A program made the translations under genes and the position numbers. Shown here one piece after another: positions 1 through 7,586 of a DNA stretch of 32,353 bases. This stretch comes from Patescibacteria group bacterium (GTDB lineage Bacteria; Patescibacteriota; Patescibacteriia; UBA1558; GWA2-36-10). Position 1 is the first letter of the stretch. Every line of letters begins with the position of its first letter. The notes under the pieces were generated by a model that did no database searches, was not told the origin of the DNA, and worked only from the letters and a program-made list of their open reading frames with translations. The DNA lies in assembly GCA_018062885.1 (NCBI GenBank), contig JAGORJ010000007.1, forward strand, positions 3,107-35,459, given 5' to 3'.

Positions 1-1
1 C

Positions 2-1315
2 TGGCTTATGAAGTTTGGCTATTTTTTTTCTGATGATTTCACTTGGTTGTGGCACGCCCAAAAAATGCATAGTTTACAGGATATTTTGACTTTCAAAATG
101 GCCAGTTATTATTCGCCGGTGATGAATGCTTTTTATTATGTACATTATCATTTATTTTATTATCAAACAGCTTATTATTATCTAAGCACTATCATTGTTC
201 ATGTGCTTATTAGTTTTATTATCTTTTTGATTATAGGTAAGATTAGTTCCCAAAAAAAACTGGCAATTTTGGGAGCGATATTTTTTTTGATAGCTGGATC
301 TGCTCATGAGCCTGTTATGTGGTTGGCGGCCAACATCCATGTCTTTGCTACACTTTTTGTGGTGTTGGCGGTATATTTTTATATATTGTTTTTAGATAAT
401 CATAAGTTACAATATGCTGGTTTAACTTTGATAGCTTTTGTTTTGGCCCTATGCAGCAAAGAGATTGCCTTTGTTTCTTTTCCTTTGATTGTTTTGACTG
501 GTCTTTATTTTGGACTTAAAAATAAAAAATTAGATAAAACTTTTGTGCACAAAGTTTTATTGGCCTTATTAGCAGCGGGGACTATTGTTTATGCTTTATT
601 TGAATATCAATGGCAACGCCATAGCACAGCGCTTAGTAGTGGTTATTGGCAATTAGATTTGAGCCAATTTTTACGTTGGCCAGTTATCATCGTAGATACC
701 TTGTTACCCTTTTCTAAACTAGTTGATTTTCAAAGTCGTTACTTTTTTTATTTAGCCAGTGTTTTATTGCTAGCTATTTTATTTTATTATCTCAGAAAAT
801 CCAAGCTTTTTTATTTTGGTTTATTGTGGATTATGCTGGCTTCTTTGCCAACTATTTTTGCCGTAGATAAATTATGGATGCCATTTGCTTCTCGCTACAC
901 TTATTTGCCAAAAATAGGAGCGGTTTTGTTGCTCGTTGCTTTGTTACACAAGTTGTTTGCTACTTGGAAGCCAAAATATGTGTATTCCTTGGTGGGGCTT
1001 GTGTTTGCTTGTAATGTAGCGTATTTTGTTTATGTAGCCCGATCTGAATATCCAGCGGTTTATCAGACTGGCTTGAGTTTGACAGAGGTGGTAGAAGAAA
1101 TTGGTCAATTGCAGGCAACGCAGGTATTTATGGTTTATCCTTTTCCTTTCAAAGAGAATCACGCTCATGTTGTCGGAGTGTTTTCCACCTTGATTAATTT
1201 ACCTGAAGATAAGATTATTCTCATTGACCCTAAAGAATTAGAAAGCGTGGAGAGCGAGGCGAATTCTGTGAGAGTGTATTGGGATGCTAAAAAAGAATCT
1301 TATTTTATAAAGTAG
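2..1315 (+). CDS. Polytopic GT-C-like glycosyltransferase (5' partial)
   Basis: This is a hydrophobic membrane protein with about ten predicted transmembrane segments. Near its visible N-terminus it carries an acidic pair followed by aromatic residues (SDDFTWLWH), the layout of the first periplasmic loop of GT-C glycosyltransferases, which use lipid-linked sugar donors. The reading frame is open to the first base of the window. An ATG exists at 8, but starting there would put the acidic loop ahead of any membrane helix, whereas the family normally has a helix first; I therefore think the true start lies upstream. The C-terminal ~70 residues are soluble. The next gene begins 23 bases later on the same strand and is another GT-C-like protein, which suggests a surface-polysaccharide or protein-glycosylation operon. 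Acceptor and donor cannot be told from the sequence. Confidence 0.6.
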   Translation, partial: WLMKFGYFFSDDFTWLWHAQKMHSLQDILTFKMASYYSPVMNAFYYVHYHLFYYQTAYYYLSTIIVHVLISFIIFLIIGKISSQKKLAILGAIFFLIAGSAHEPVMWLAANIHVFATLFVVLAVYFYILFLDNHKLQYAGLTLIAFVLALCSKEIAFVSFPLIVLTGLYFGLKNKKLDKTFVHKVLLALLAAGTIVYALFEYQWQRHSTALSSGYWQLDLSQFLRWPVIIVDTLLPFSKLVDFQSRYFFYLASVLLLAILFYYLRKSKLFYFGLLWIMLASLPTIFAVDKLWMPFASRYTYLPKIGAVLLLVALLHKLFATWKPKYVYSLVGLVFACNVAYFVYVARSEYPAVYQTGLSLTEVVEEIGQLQATQVFMVYPFPFKENHAHVVGVFSTLINLPEDKIILIDPKELESVESEANSVRVYWDAKKESYFIK

Positions 1316-1338
1316 CTTTATTTCATTGAAATACACAT

Positions 1339-3054
1339 ATGTTGAGTTTAACGACGATTGCAATTTTAGCCTGGGCAAAGATTTTTGGTTTTGCCTTTAT
1401 TTTTTTCGGCTTGTATTTTATTTGGCGTAAGAAATCAGTTACTTATTGGCTGTATTTGACAGCGGCAGTAGTAATTTTGTTTTATTGGGTTTTAGCTAAA
1501 GATTTACAGACCATGTTTTGGGGCAATGTCGGTGACGAGATGTTTATTTTGGCTTATTTGTCCAAAGTTTTATTAGGCAATTTTGGTCATGATTTTTATT
1601 ATGATTGGTTACCACAATTTTATCCACCCCTTTATTTTTGGTTGACTGGCATTTTAGCCAAACCAATAGCCGTTAATGCTATTGGGGCTGCCAAAATTGG
1701 AATACTTGGTACTTTATTTATTTGGCTAGTCGGCGCTTTTTATTATCAAAAATTTTGGTGGGAAAAAATTTATCGTTATAAGTTTAAATTTGATTCTATT
1801 TTGGAAAAAGCTTGGTTTTGGTATTTATATCCAGTTATTTATTTTGTGAGTTTAGATTTTGATGCCATTATTTTGAAACCATATGAAGCAGTTTCTGCTT
1901 TGTTTGGTATTTTGTTGTTAGTATTTTTTGCTCGAGCAATTTGGCAAGCAAATTGGCCAAAAAAATATTATCTCTTTTTTGGTATTAGCGCTGGTTTAGT
2001 ATTTTTGACTTTTTATTTTTGGTTTGTCATTTTTATACCAGTAGCTTTAGCTCTGATTTATTTTAGTAAAAATAAAAAAGATAATTTTAAGCGTTTAGCT
2101 ATTATAAGTAGTATAGCTTTAGCACCAGCCTTGTTGTTTGTTGGGCCATTGCTGTGGTCCTATCTGAAATATGGTTTGGACACGGCTCAGGCCACCCATT
2201 TTGTCGCTGGTGATTTCTTTAGTTTCTTAGCCTGGCAGAATTTTTCTCTCAAAGCCTTGCTTAGTCTCTTGGGTCTGACTGGCATTTTTCTTTTTTACAA
2301 AAAGAGTGCTATTAAAAGTGCAGCTTTAGTATTAATTTTTAGTTTTGCTTATCAAATAATAAATTTCATTTTATTTATCAGCGGTTTTAAGCCAATACAA
2401 GCTTCAAAACCATTTTATTTTTTAGCAACAGCAGCTTTAAGTTTATCAGCTAGCTATCTTTTGATTTATGTTTACCAAAAATATTTAAGCAAAGTGAGTA
2501 AAAGATATTTAATGACAATTTTAAGTGTCAGTTTTATTTTATTAAGTGGCTTGTTACCTCATTTTAGTTTTATTGATCAGCCAGAAATTTTGCAGCAAAT
2601 TGAAAAAGATCTAAGGCCAGCAAACGAAGCTGTTTTATCTCAGGATTTAAAAAATGTTGTAGCAGATTATCAAAGTCGCACTTGGCTTTCTACTGGGCCA
2701 GCAGCTCTCAATGCCTATATTCCGATGTCTTATTATCTAGCTAACGCTGTACATTTTAGTCACCACTCAGCTTTATTTACTAGGCGTTGGCAAGAGCTGG
2801 AAGATTTGACTCAGGCCTCTTCAAGTTTTGAATTTATGAAACTCATAGACCAGGGTGAGCCTAGAAAAATTGATAGTTTGTTATTTTACAATGATACTAG
2901 CAATGCAGAGCACTATGTTTTTGATTTTTGGGTGGATAATTATCCTAATGGCGGCAGAAATCAGAAGATTTATTTAGCCAAAGATTTGATCAGCGAAGAG
3001 GATTGGAATTTGGTGTACAATAAAAATAATTGGTTAATTTTTTTAAGAAAATAA
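1339..3054 (+). CDS. GT-C-like membrane glycosyltransferase
   Basis: A 571-residue polytopic protein with about 11 to 12 hydrophobic segments. After two N-terminal helices it has an acidic loop (WGNVGDEMF, around residue 62) and then the motif YPPLYFW near residue 95. Both resemble GT-C transferases of the arabinofuranosyltransferase/mannosyltransferase type, where the acidic residues of the first loop are catalytic. The last ~140 residues are soluble and probably extracytoplasmic. It lies 23 bases after another GT-C-like gene and 9 bases before an ABC exporter, so it may add sugars to a lipid-linked glycan that the exporter flips. The membrane topology and loop motif are seen; the exact reaction is unknown. 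No clear Shine-Dalgarno sequence precedes the ATG. Confidence 0.6.
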   Translation: MLSLTTIAILAWAKIFGFAFIFFGLYFIWRKKSVTYWLYLTAAVVILFYWVLAKDLQTMFWGNVGDEMFILAYLSKVLLGNFGHDFYYDWLPQFYPPLYFWLTGILAKPIAVNAIGAAKIGILGTLFIWLVGAFYYQKFWWEKIYRYKFKFDSILEKAWFWYLYPVIYFVSLDFDAIILKPYEAVSALFGILLLVFFARAIWQANWPKKYYLFFGISAGLVFLTFYFWFVIFIPVALALIYFSKNKKDNFKRLAIISSIALAPALLFVGPLLWSYLKYGLDTAQATHFVAGDFFSFLAWQNFSLKALLSLLGLTGIFLFYKKSAIKSAALVLIFSFAYQIINFILFISGFKPIQASKPFYFLATAALSLSASYLLIYVYQKYLSKVSKRYLMTILSVSFILLSGLLPHFSFIDQPEILQQIEKDLRPANEAVLSQDLKNVVADYQSRTWLSTGPAALNAYIPMSYYLANAVHFSHHSALFTRRWQELEDLTQASSSFEFMKLIDQGEPRKIDSLLFYNDTSNAEHYVFDFWVDNYPNGGRNQKIYLAKDLISEEDWNLVYNKNNWLIFLRK

Positions 3055-3063
3055 TTTTTATAT

Positions 3064-4821
3064 ATGCAGTTTATTTTTAAATATCTCAAAGAGTATAAAA
3101 AAACTTTAGCGCTAGTGCTGGTTTTGGCAAGTATTAATCAGATTTTTTCTTTACTTGATCCACAGATTTTTCGTTTGTTGATAGATAACTATGCTACCAA
3201 GATAGATGTCTTACCAAAAAATGAATTTTTTAGCGGAGTAGCTTGGTTACTTTTAGGCTTTGTCGGGGTAGCACTGATTTCGCGTCTTGCTAAAAACTTT
3301 CAAGACTATTATGTCAATGTGATTACCCATCGTTTGGGCACCAAGCTCTATGCGCAGAGTTTACAGCACGCCTTGTCTTTGCCTTATCAAGTTTTTGAAG
3401 ATCAAAGTTCAGGCGAGGTCTTGCGTAAAATGCAAAAAGCTAGAGAAGATATTCAAAGACTGATTACTAGTTTGATTAATATCGCTTTTGTCTATTTATT
3501 AGGCATTACTTTTGTATTAGTTTATGCCTTTTTGTCGTCCTGGGTGATTGGACTGACTTTGTTTGCTATTATTCCTACTTTAGGTATTACAATTTTTTTG
3601 ATCAGCCGTCGTATCGGTGCAGTACAGAAAAAAGTAGTGGCCGAACAAGCAGCTTTAGCGGGTTATACAACCGAGACTTTGCGCAATGTTGAGTTAGTCA
3701 AAAGCTTAGGTTTAGAAGATCAAGAAATTGCTAGACTAAATAAAGCCAATGACAGTATTTTGAACTTAGAATTAGAGCGAGTAAAGTTAGTCAGGACTTT
3801 GAGTTTCATCCAAGGTACTTTGCTGAATTTTTTGCGGGCTGTGATCATGCTGGTGATGTTGATTTTGATGTTTAAGCAGATTTTGAGCGTCGGTCAATTT
3901 TTTACTTTATTATTTTATTCTTTCTTTTTGTTTAATCCACTAGCTGAGCTATCTAATATCGCTGAACAGTATCAGCAAGCCAAAGCTAGTGACGAAGCCT
4001 TACAGGGCATCTTAAAAATGACTCCAGAAGCTAAGCCCGAACACCCGGTCACTGTGAATAAAATAAGTTCCATTGATTTTAAAGACGTTTTTTTTGCTTA
4101 TACTCAAGATGAGTCCAAAGGCTTGCAAGCTATCAATATGAAAATCAAAGCCGGAGAGACTGTGGCTTTTGTCGGGCCTAGTGGTTCTGGCAAAACTACT
4201 TTACTGAAACTTTTGGTCAGACTTTATCTGCCACAGCAAGGTGAAATTTTGCTTAATGACAGTGTAAATTTACAAGCCGTTGATCAGCATAAATTTCGCC
4301 GACGCATTGGACTAGTGTCTCAGGAGACACAGCTATTTTCTGGTACTATCAAAGAAAATTTATTGTTTGTGCGTCCAGAAGCAAGTGATGCTGAGTGTCT
4401 AGCGGCTTTAAAATCTGCCGCGGTTTTGAATATTGCCGAAAGAGGAGAACTTGGTTTAGCTACTCGTATTGGTGAAGGTGGCATGAAGCTCTCTGGTGGT
4501 GAAAGACAGCGTCTAGCGATTGCCAGAGCTTTATTGAGAGAGCCTGATATTTTGATTTTTGATGAAGCGACTTCGTCGCTAGACTCTTTGACAGAAAAAG
4601 AAATCACTGAGACTATCAAGCGCATCGAAAAAGAACATCCAGAAATGATTCAGATCATTGTGGCTCATCGCTTGTCTACTATTGCCCATGTCCAGCGTAT
4701 TTATGTCTTGGCTAAGGGTGAGATCATTGAGACTGGTCAGCATCAAGATTTGATCAAAGGTGATGGCTTGTATGCCGCTTTGTGGCGTCAGCAGTCAGCT
4801 ACCGGCGAAGATAAGATATAA
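3064..4821 (+). CDS. ABC exporter, fused permease-ATPase (MsbA-like)
   Basis: A 585-residue half-transporter of the usual exporter length. The N-terminal ~310 residues form a six-helix transmembrane domain and the C-terminal ~240 residues the nucleotide-binding domain. All ATPase motifs are present: Walker A GPSGSGKTT near residue 370, Q-loop VSQETQLF near 417, signature LSGGERQR near 475, Walker B ILIFDEATSSLDS near 496, and the H-loop VAHRLST near 533. Such proteins work as dimers that export lipids, glycolipids, peptides or drugs. Its position 9 bases behind two membrane glycosyltransferase genes favours a lipid-linked glycan as substrate, but that is inference. The stop codon is followed only 4 bases later by the next start. 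Confidence 0.9.
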   Translation: MQFIFKYLKEYKKTLALVLVLASINQIFSLLDPQIFRLLIDNYATKIDVLPKNEFFSGVAWLLLGFVGVALISRLAKNFQDYYVNVITHRLGTKLYAQSLQHALSLPYQVFEDQSSGEVLRKMQKAREDIQRLITSLINIAFVYLLGITFVLVYAFLSSWVIGLTLFAIIPTLGITIFLISRRIGAVQKKVVAEQAALAGYTTETLRNVELVKSLGLEDQEIARLNKANDSILNLELERVKLVRTLSFIQGTLLNFLRAVIMLVMLILMFKQILSVGQFFTLLFYSFFLFNPLAELSNIAEQYQQAKASDEALQGILKMTPEAKPEHPVTVNKISSIDFKDVFFAYTQDESKGLQAINMKIKAGETVAFVGPSGSGKTTLLKLLVRLYLPQQGEILLNDSVNLQAVDQHKFRRRIGLVSQETQLFSGTIKENLLFVRPEASDAECLAALKSAAVLNIAERGELGLATRIGEGGMKLSGGERQRLAIARALLREPDILIFDEATSSLDSLTEKEITETIKRIEKEHPEMIQIIVAHRLSTIAHVQRIYVLAKGEIIETGQHQDLIKGDGLYAALWRQQSATGEDKI

Positions 4822-4825
4822 GTAT

Positions 4826-5518
4826 ATGAATTTTTTTAAAAATTATCCTCAGGTTTTAGATTGTTATTCTACCAAGCAAGCTGGTGATATGAACTGGCGA
4901 GCGGAAAATGTAGAAGCCTTAAAGCGCAGGGGAAAATTTTTGCAGACACAGCAAGTTGCTTTGGAAAACTTAGTTACAGCTGGCTTAGTGCATGGAGACA
5001 AGATAACGATTGTATCTGCCAAAGATGCAGGCAAGATAATGCCTGAGACAGACGCTTTGATCACCAGAGATAAAAATGTTTTTTTGAGTGTGACTTTTGC
5101 GGATTGTTTGCCGATATTTTATTTTGCGCCATCTCATAACATCGTCGGCCTAGCACATGCTGGCTGGCGGGGAGCGGCCAAAAATTTAAGTTCTAAAATG
5201 CTGCAAGTTTTGAGCCAAGAGTTTCAGGTAAAGGCTCCGGACATTCTAGTTGCTATTGGTCCGCATATTTGTCAGCGACATTATCAGGTTGGCGCTGAAG
5301 TAGTGCAGGCATTTGGCGAGTATTCTGAAGCTTTAGATAATAGTTATTTAGATTTAGAGCAAGTAGTCAAAACACAGCTTTTAGAGGCTGGTTTGCCGGA
5401 GGTTAATATTAGTACTAGCAATTTATGTACTTTTGAAAGAGATGATTTATTTTTTTCTTATCGTCGTGATAAGTCACAAGATTTACAGATTATGTTAGCA
5501 GTGATTGGCTTGAGATAG
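4826..5518 (+). CDS. pgeF: YfiH/PgeF family protein (polyphenol-oxidase-like)
   Basis: A 230-residue member of the multicopper polyphenol oxidase (laccase-like, YfiH/PgeF) family. In other bacteria these proteins act as purine nucleoside phosphorylase/adenosine deaminase-like enzymes and in E. coli remove mis-incorporated L-Ser from peptidoglycan precursors. The family signatures are visible: TFADCLPI, LAHAGWRG and a GPHICQRHYQVG segment containing the metal-ligand Cys and His. I chose the ATG at 4826, four bases after the ABC exporter stop, because starting further upstream would overlap that gene by 60 bases and the protein starting at MNFFKNYPQV has the expected length. It is the last gene of the operon. 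The substrate here is unknown. Confidence 0.85.
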   Translation: MNFFKNYPQVLDCYSTKQAGDMNWRAENVEALKRRGKFLQTQQVALENLVTAGLVHGDKITIVSAKDAGKIMPETDALITRDKNVFLSVTFADCLPIFYFAPSHNIVGLAHAGWRGAAKNLSSKMLQVLSQEFQVKAPDILVAIGPHICQRHYQVGAEVVQAFGEYSEALDNSYLDLEQVVKTQLLEAGLPEVNISTSNLCTFERDDLFFSYRRDKSQDLQIMLAVIGLR

Positions 5519-5539
5519 TGTTTAAATTTTTTAATGTGC

Positions 5540-5545
5540 TATAAT
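5540..5545 (+). promoter_or_regulatory. Probable -10 element of the ZIP gene
   Basis: A perfect TATAAT lies 25 bases before the ATG at 5571. No good -35 is visible at 16-18 bases upstream, where the sequence is only T-rich. The spacing implies a leader of about 20 nt. Confidence 0.4.
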
Positions 5546-5570
5546 TTATTTGTTATTATTAATTAATTTT

Positions 5571-6332
5571 ATGTTATTAAGTATTATTTTAGCGACAGTC
5601 TTGGTCAGTTTGATTTCTTTAGTCGGCATATTACTGATTTTTAATCGGCCAATCAAAGAAAGATTTTTGCGTATTTTGATCAGTGTTTCGGCTGGTAGTT
5701 TATTGAGTGTAGTTTTTTTGGATTTATTGCCAGAAGCGATTGAGGCAGAGATGTATGAGCCACATTTGATTTTTGGCGTAGTGCTGGCTAGCATTATCTT
5801 TTTCTTTTTGTTTGAAAAAGTTTTGCATTGGCATCATTGTCGCTGTGAATATCATCATGAAGAGGCTAATCCCAAAAAACATTTGGCCTATATCAATCTG
5901 ATAGGTGACGTAGTGCACAATGTTGTTGATGGTTTTTTGATTGCTGCTTCTTTTATGCTTGATTTTCAAACTGGTCTGATAGTGACCGCGGCTGTTATCT
6001 TGCATGAAATTCCTCAAGAAATTTCTGATTTCGGTGTTTTGCTTTATTCTGGTATGTCAAAAAGCAAGGCTTTATTGGCTAATTTGTTAGTAGCTTTAAG
6101 CGCGGTAATCGGCGCTGTTGTCTTTTATTTTTTTGGACAAAGTTTTACTCAAGCTATTCCACTGATGGTGGCTTTTGCGGCAGGTAATTTTATTTATCTG
6201 TCGATGTCTGACTTGATCCCAGAATTACATCATGAAAAAAATCCCAAAGTTATTTTGAAAAATTCTCTCTGGCTATTATTTGGTGTCTTAATAGTTTATT
6301 TTTTAGTCAGTGTTTTGCCTCACGCGCATTAA
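5571..6332 (+). CDS. ZIP family divalent metal transporter
   Basis: A 253-residue integral membrane protein with eight hydrophobic segments. Helix IV carries HNVVDGFLIA and helix V carries HEIPQEISDFGVLL, the two conserved metal-binding helices of ZIP transporters. Between helices III and IV is a His/Cys/Glu-rich cytoplasmic loop (HWHHCRCEYHHEE), typical of the family's metal-sensing loop. The likely substrate is Zn2+ or another divalent cation taken into the cytoplasm. I chose the ATG at 5571, 26 bases after a TATAAT box; a TTG seven codons earlier would lie almost at the transcription start. A hairpin terminator follows the stop. It is the first of five metal-transport genes in this window. 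Confidence 0.9.
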   Translation: MLLSIILATVLVSLISLVGILLIFNRPIKERFLRILISVSAGSLLSVVFLDLLPEAIEAEMYEPHLIFGVVLASIIFFFLFEKVLHWHHCRCEYHHEEANPKKHLAYINLIGDVVHNVVDGFLIAASFMLDFQTGLIVTAAVILHEIPQEISDFGVLLYSGMSKSKALLANLLVALSAVIGAVVFYFFGQSFTQAIPLMVAFAAGNFIYLSMSDLIPELHHEKNPKVILKNSLWLLFGVLIVYFLVSVLPHAH

Positions 6333-6352
6333 AGTGGTTGAAAATAGTTTTT

Positions 6353-6379
6353 AAAAAATCGCTAATTAGGCGATTTTTT
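6353..6379 (+). terminator. Rho-independent terminator after the ZIP gene
   Basis: Arms AAAATCGC (6355-6362) and GCGATTTT (6370-6377) enclose a seven-base loop and run into a T tract. It lies 20 bases after the ZIP stop codon. Confidence 0.75.
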
Positions 6380-6381
6380 GT

Positions 6382-6387
6382 TATAAT
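6382..6387 (+). promoter_or_regulatory. Probable -10 element of the 6436 operon
   Basis: A TATAAT follows directly on the preceding terminator and lies 48 bases before the ATG at 6436. The -35 region would overlap the terminator and is not recognisable. Confidence 0.35.
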
Positions 6388-6406
6388 AAAATCAGATTAT
6401 TAAATA

Positions 6407-6435
6407 TCCGGCATGCGCCGGAGCAAACAAAAAAT
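6407..6435 (+). repeat. Palindromic 5'-leader repeat, copy 1
   Basis: The imperfect palindrome TCCGGCATGCGCCGGA (6407-6422) is followed by G-C-AAACAAAAAAT and then directly by the ATG at 6436. A second copy, with only two changed bases in 29, lies on the minus strand at 11984-11956, ahead of another gene. The hairpin would form in the mRNA just before the initiation region. Confidence 0.75.
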
Positions 6436-6744
6436 ATGAAACTAAAAAAATTGCCTTTGCCGCTCATTTCTTTTTTACAAGCATTTTTATTAAGCATCTA
6501 TGTTTTGCTGGTTGGTTATTTTATGCAACACATAGATGAAGTGACTTTTGGACCAAATTTCATCGGCATTGCTATGATGCTGTGTTTGTTGGTTTTGTCA
6601 GCCTCTATATCTGGTTTTTTGATTTTTGGCTATCCAGTTTATTTATTACTAGACAAAGAAATTAAAAAAGCTTTATGGTCTGTGGCCTATACTTTTTTAT
6701 TTTTAATTTTGATAATTATTTTATTTTTAATCATTGCTTTATAA
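6436..6744 (+). CDS. Small three-helix membrane protein, unknown function
   Basis: A 102-residue protein that is almost entirely hydrophobic, with three predicted transmembrane helices (about residues 9-30, 40-65 and 78-101) and a lysine-rich N-terminus (MKLKKLPLP). I recognise no family. The ATG comes directly after a palindromic repeat that forms its 5' leader. The stop codon is followed one base later by the start of the tspO-like gene, so the two are almost certainly co-transcribed. Confidence 0.6.
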   Translation: MKLKKLPLPLISFLQAFLLSIYVLLVGYFMQHIDEVTFGPNFIGIAMMLCLLVLSASISGFLIFGYPVYLLLDKEIKKALWSVAYTFLFLILIIILFLIIAL

Positions 6745-6745
6745 T

Positions 6746-7225
6746 ATGTCACATGTTCAAAATTGGCCAAGATTATTAATGAGTTTGGTGATCGGGCAGA
6801 GTGCTGGCTTGATCGGCTCATTTTTTACTATGCCGCAAATCTATAGCTGGTATAGCACTTTAGTGAAGCCAAGCTTTAATCCACCAAATTGGGTCTTTGG
6901 ACCAGTTTGGACCCTGCTCTATGTTTTGATGGGTATCAGTTTGTATCTGGTGTGGCAGTCTACGGCTAATAAAAAAAAGAAAGACAAGGCAGTTGCTATT
7001 TTTAGTGCGCAATTGATTTTGAATATTTTCTGGTCTATTATTTTCTTTGCTCTACATAGTCCTGGCTTTGCTTTTTTGGAGATTATTATTTTATGGATTA
7101 GTATTGCTTGGACGGCTATATTATTTTATAAGATCAATAAAACAGCGGCTTATCTTTTGTTACCATATATTGCCTGGGTATCTTTTGCCAGTGTTTTAAA
7201 CTTTGCGATTTGGTATTTGAATTAG
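6746..7225 (+). CDS. tspO: TspO/MBR family membrane protein
   Basis: A 159-residue, five-helix protein matching the TspO/mitochondrial benzodiazepine receptor family in length and motifs: a PSFNPPNWVFGPVWTLLYVLMG segment (residues ~46-67) and W-rich helices, ending in an FAIWYLN segment. TspO proteins bind porphyrins and sterol-like ligands and modulate tetrapyrrole or stress responses. I took the ATG at 6746, one base past the previous stop; a TTG four codons earlier would overlap that gene. The preceding gene has the same orientation. The cytochrome b5-like and ferric-reductase-like proteins elsewhere in this window would need haem, but a link to TspO is only a suggestion. Confidence 0.88.
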   Translation: MSHVQNWPRLLMSLVIGQSAGLIGSFFTMPQIYSWYSTLVKPSFNPPNWVFGPVWTLLYVLMGISLYLVWQSTANKKKKDKAVAIFSAQLILNIFWSIIFFALHSPGFAFLEIIILWISIAWTAILFYKINKTAAYLLLPYIAWVSFASVLNFAIWYLN

Positions 7226-7243
7226 TCAGAGGACTTGGGATAT

Positions 7244-7271
7244 TTGCCTTTATTTATAAATATGTTATTAT
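7244..7271 (+). promoter_or_regulatory. Promoter of the copper operon
   Basis: A -35 TTGCCT (7244-7249) and a -10 TATTAT (7266-7271) are separated by 16 bases. The downstream palindromic operator begins at the last base of the -10, as expected for a repressor-controlled promoter. Confidence 0.7.
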
Positions 7272-7293
7272 ACCTACACCTGGGGTGTAGGTA
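7271..7293 (+). promoter_or_regulatory. Putative CsoR operator
   Basis: A perfect inverted repeat with arms TACCTACACC and GGTGTAGGTA and a three-base centre (TGG) covers the region from the -10 box to just past the predicted transcription start. CsoR repressors bind such GC-tract palindromes and release them when loaded with Cu(I). The first downstream gene is a CsoR homologue, so autoregulation is likely. The repeat is seen; binding is inferred. Confidence 0.75.
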
Positions 7294-7315
7294 TTTAATT
7301 TATAAGTAAATTTTT

Positions 7316-7585
7316 ATGAACAACGAAAACAAAAGTTTAAGTGCTTTAAAAAAAGCTCACAGTTTACTGGCTAAGATTATCCAGATGAAAGAGGATGGTA
7401 AATATTGCGTAGATATTATGCAGCAAAATCTAGCAGTTATCGGTCTACTGAAGTCAGCTAATCAGCAATTGTTAGCTGATCATTTGAATAGTTGTTTTAA
7501 GGCAGTCTTAAATTCTAGTAATACGACTAAGCAAAAGCAAATGATTGAAGAGATTTTGCAACTCAATAAATTATCTTTAAAATAA
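7316..7585 (+). CDS. csoR: CsoR-type copper-sensing repressor
   Basis: An 89-residue all-helical protein of the CsoR/RcnR (DUF156) family. The Cu(I) ligands of true CsoR are present in the right register: Cys31 in KYCVDIMQQ, His56 and Cys60 in LADHLNSCF. The x-C-H-C arrangement favours copper over nickel/cobalt or formaldehyde sensing. It is the first gene of a copper operon; a palindromic operator lies between its promoter and its ATG, and the fused copper-binding protein starts one base after its stop. The apo-protein probably represses its own operon and copper relieves repression. Confidence 0.9.
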   Translation: MNNENKSLSALKKAHSLLAKIIQMKEDGKYCVDIMQQNLAVIGLLKSANQQLLADHLNSCFKAVLNSSNTTKQKQMIEEILQLNKLSLK

Positions 7586-7586
7586 G

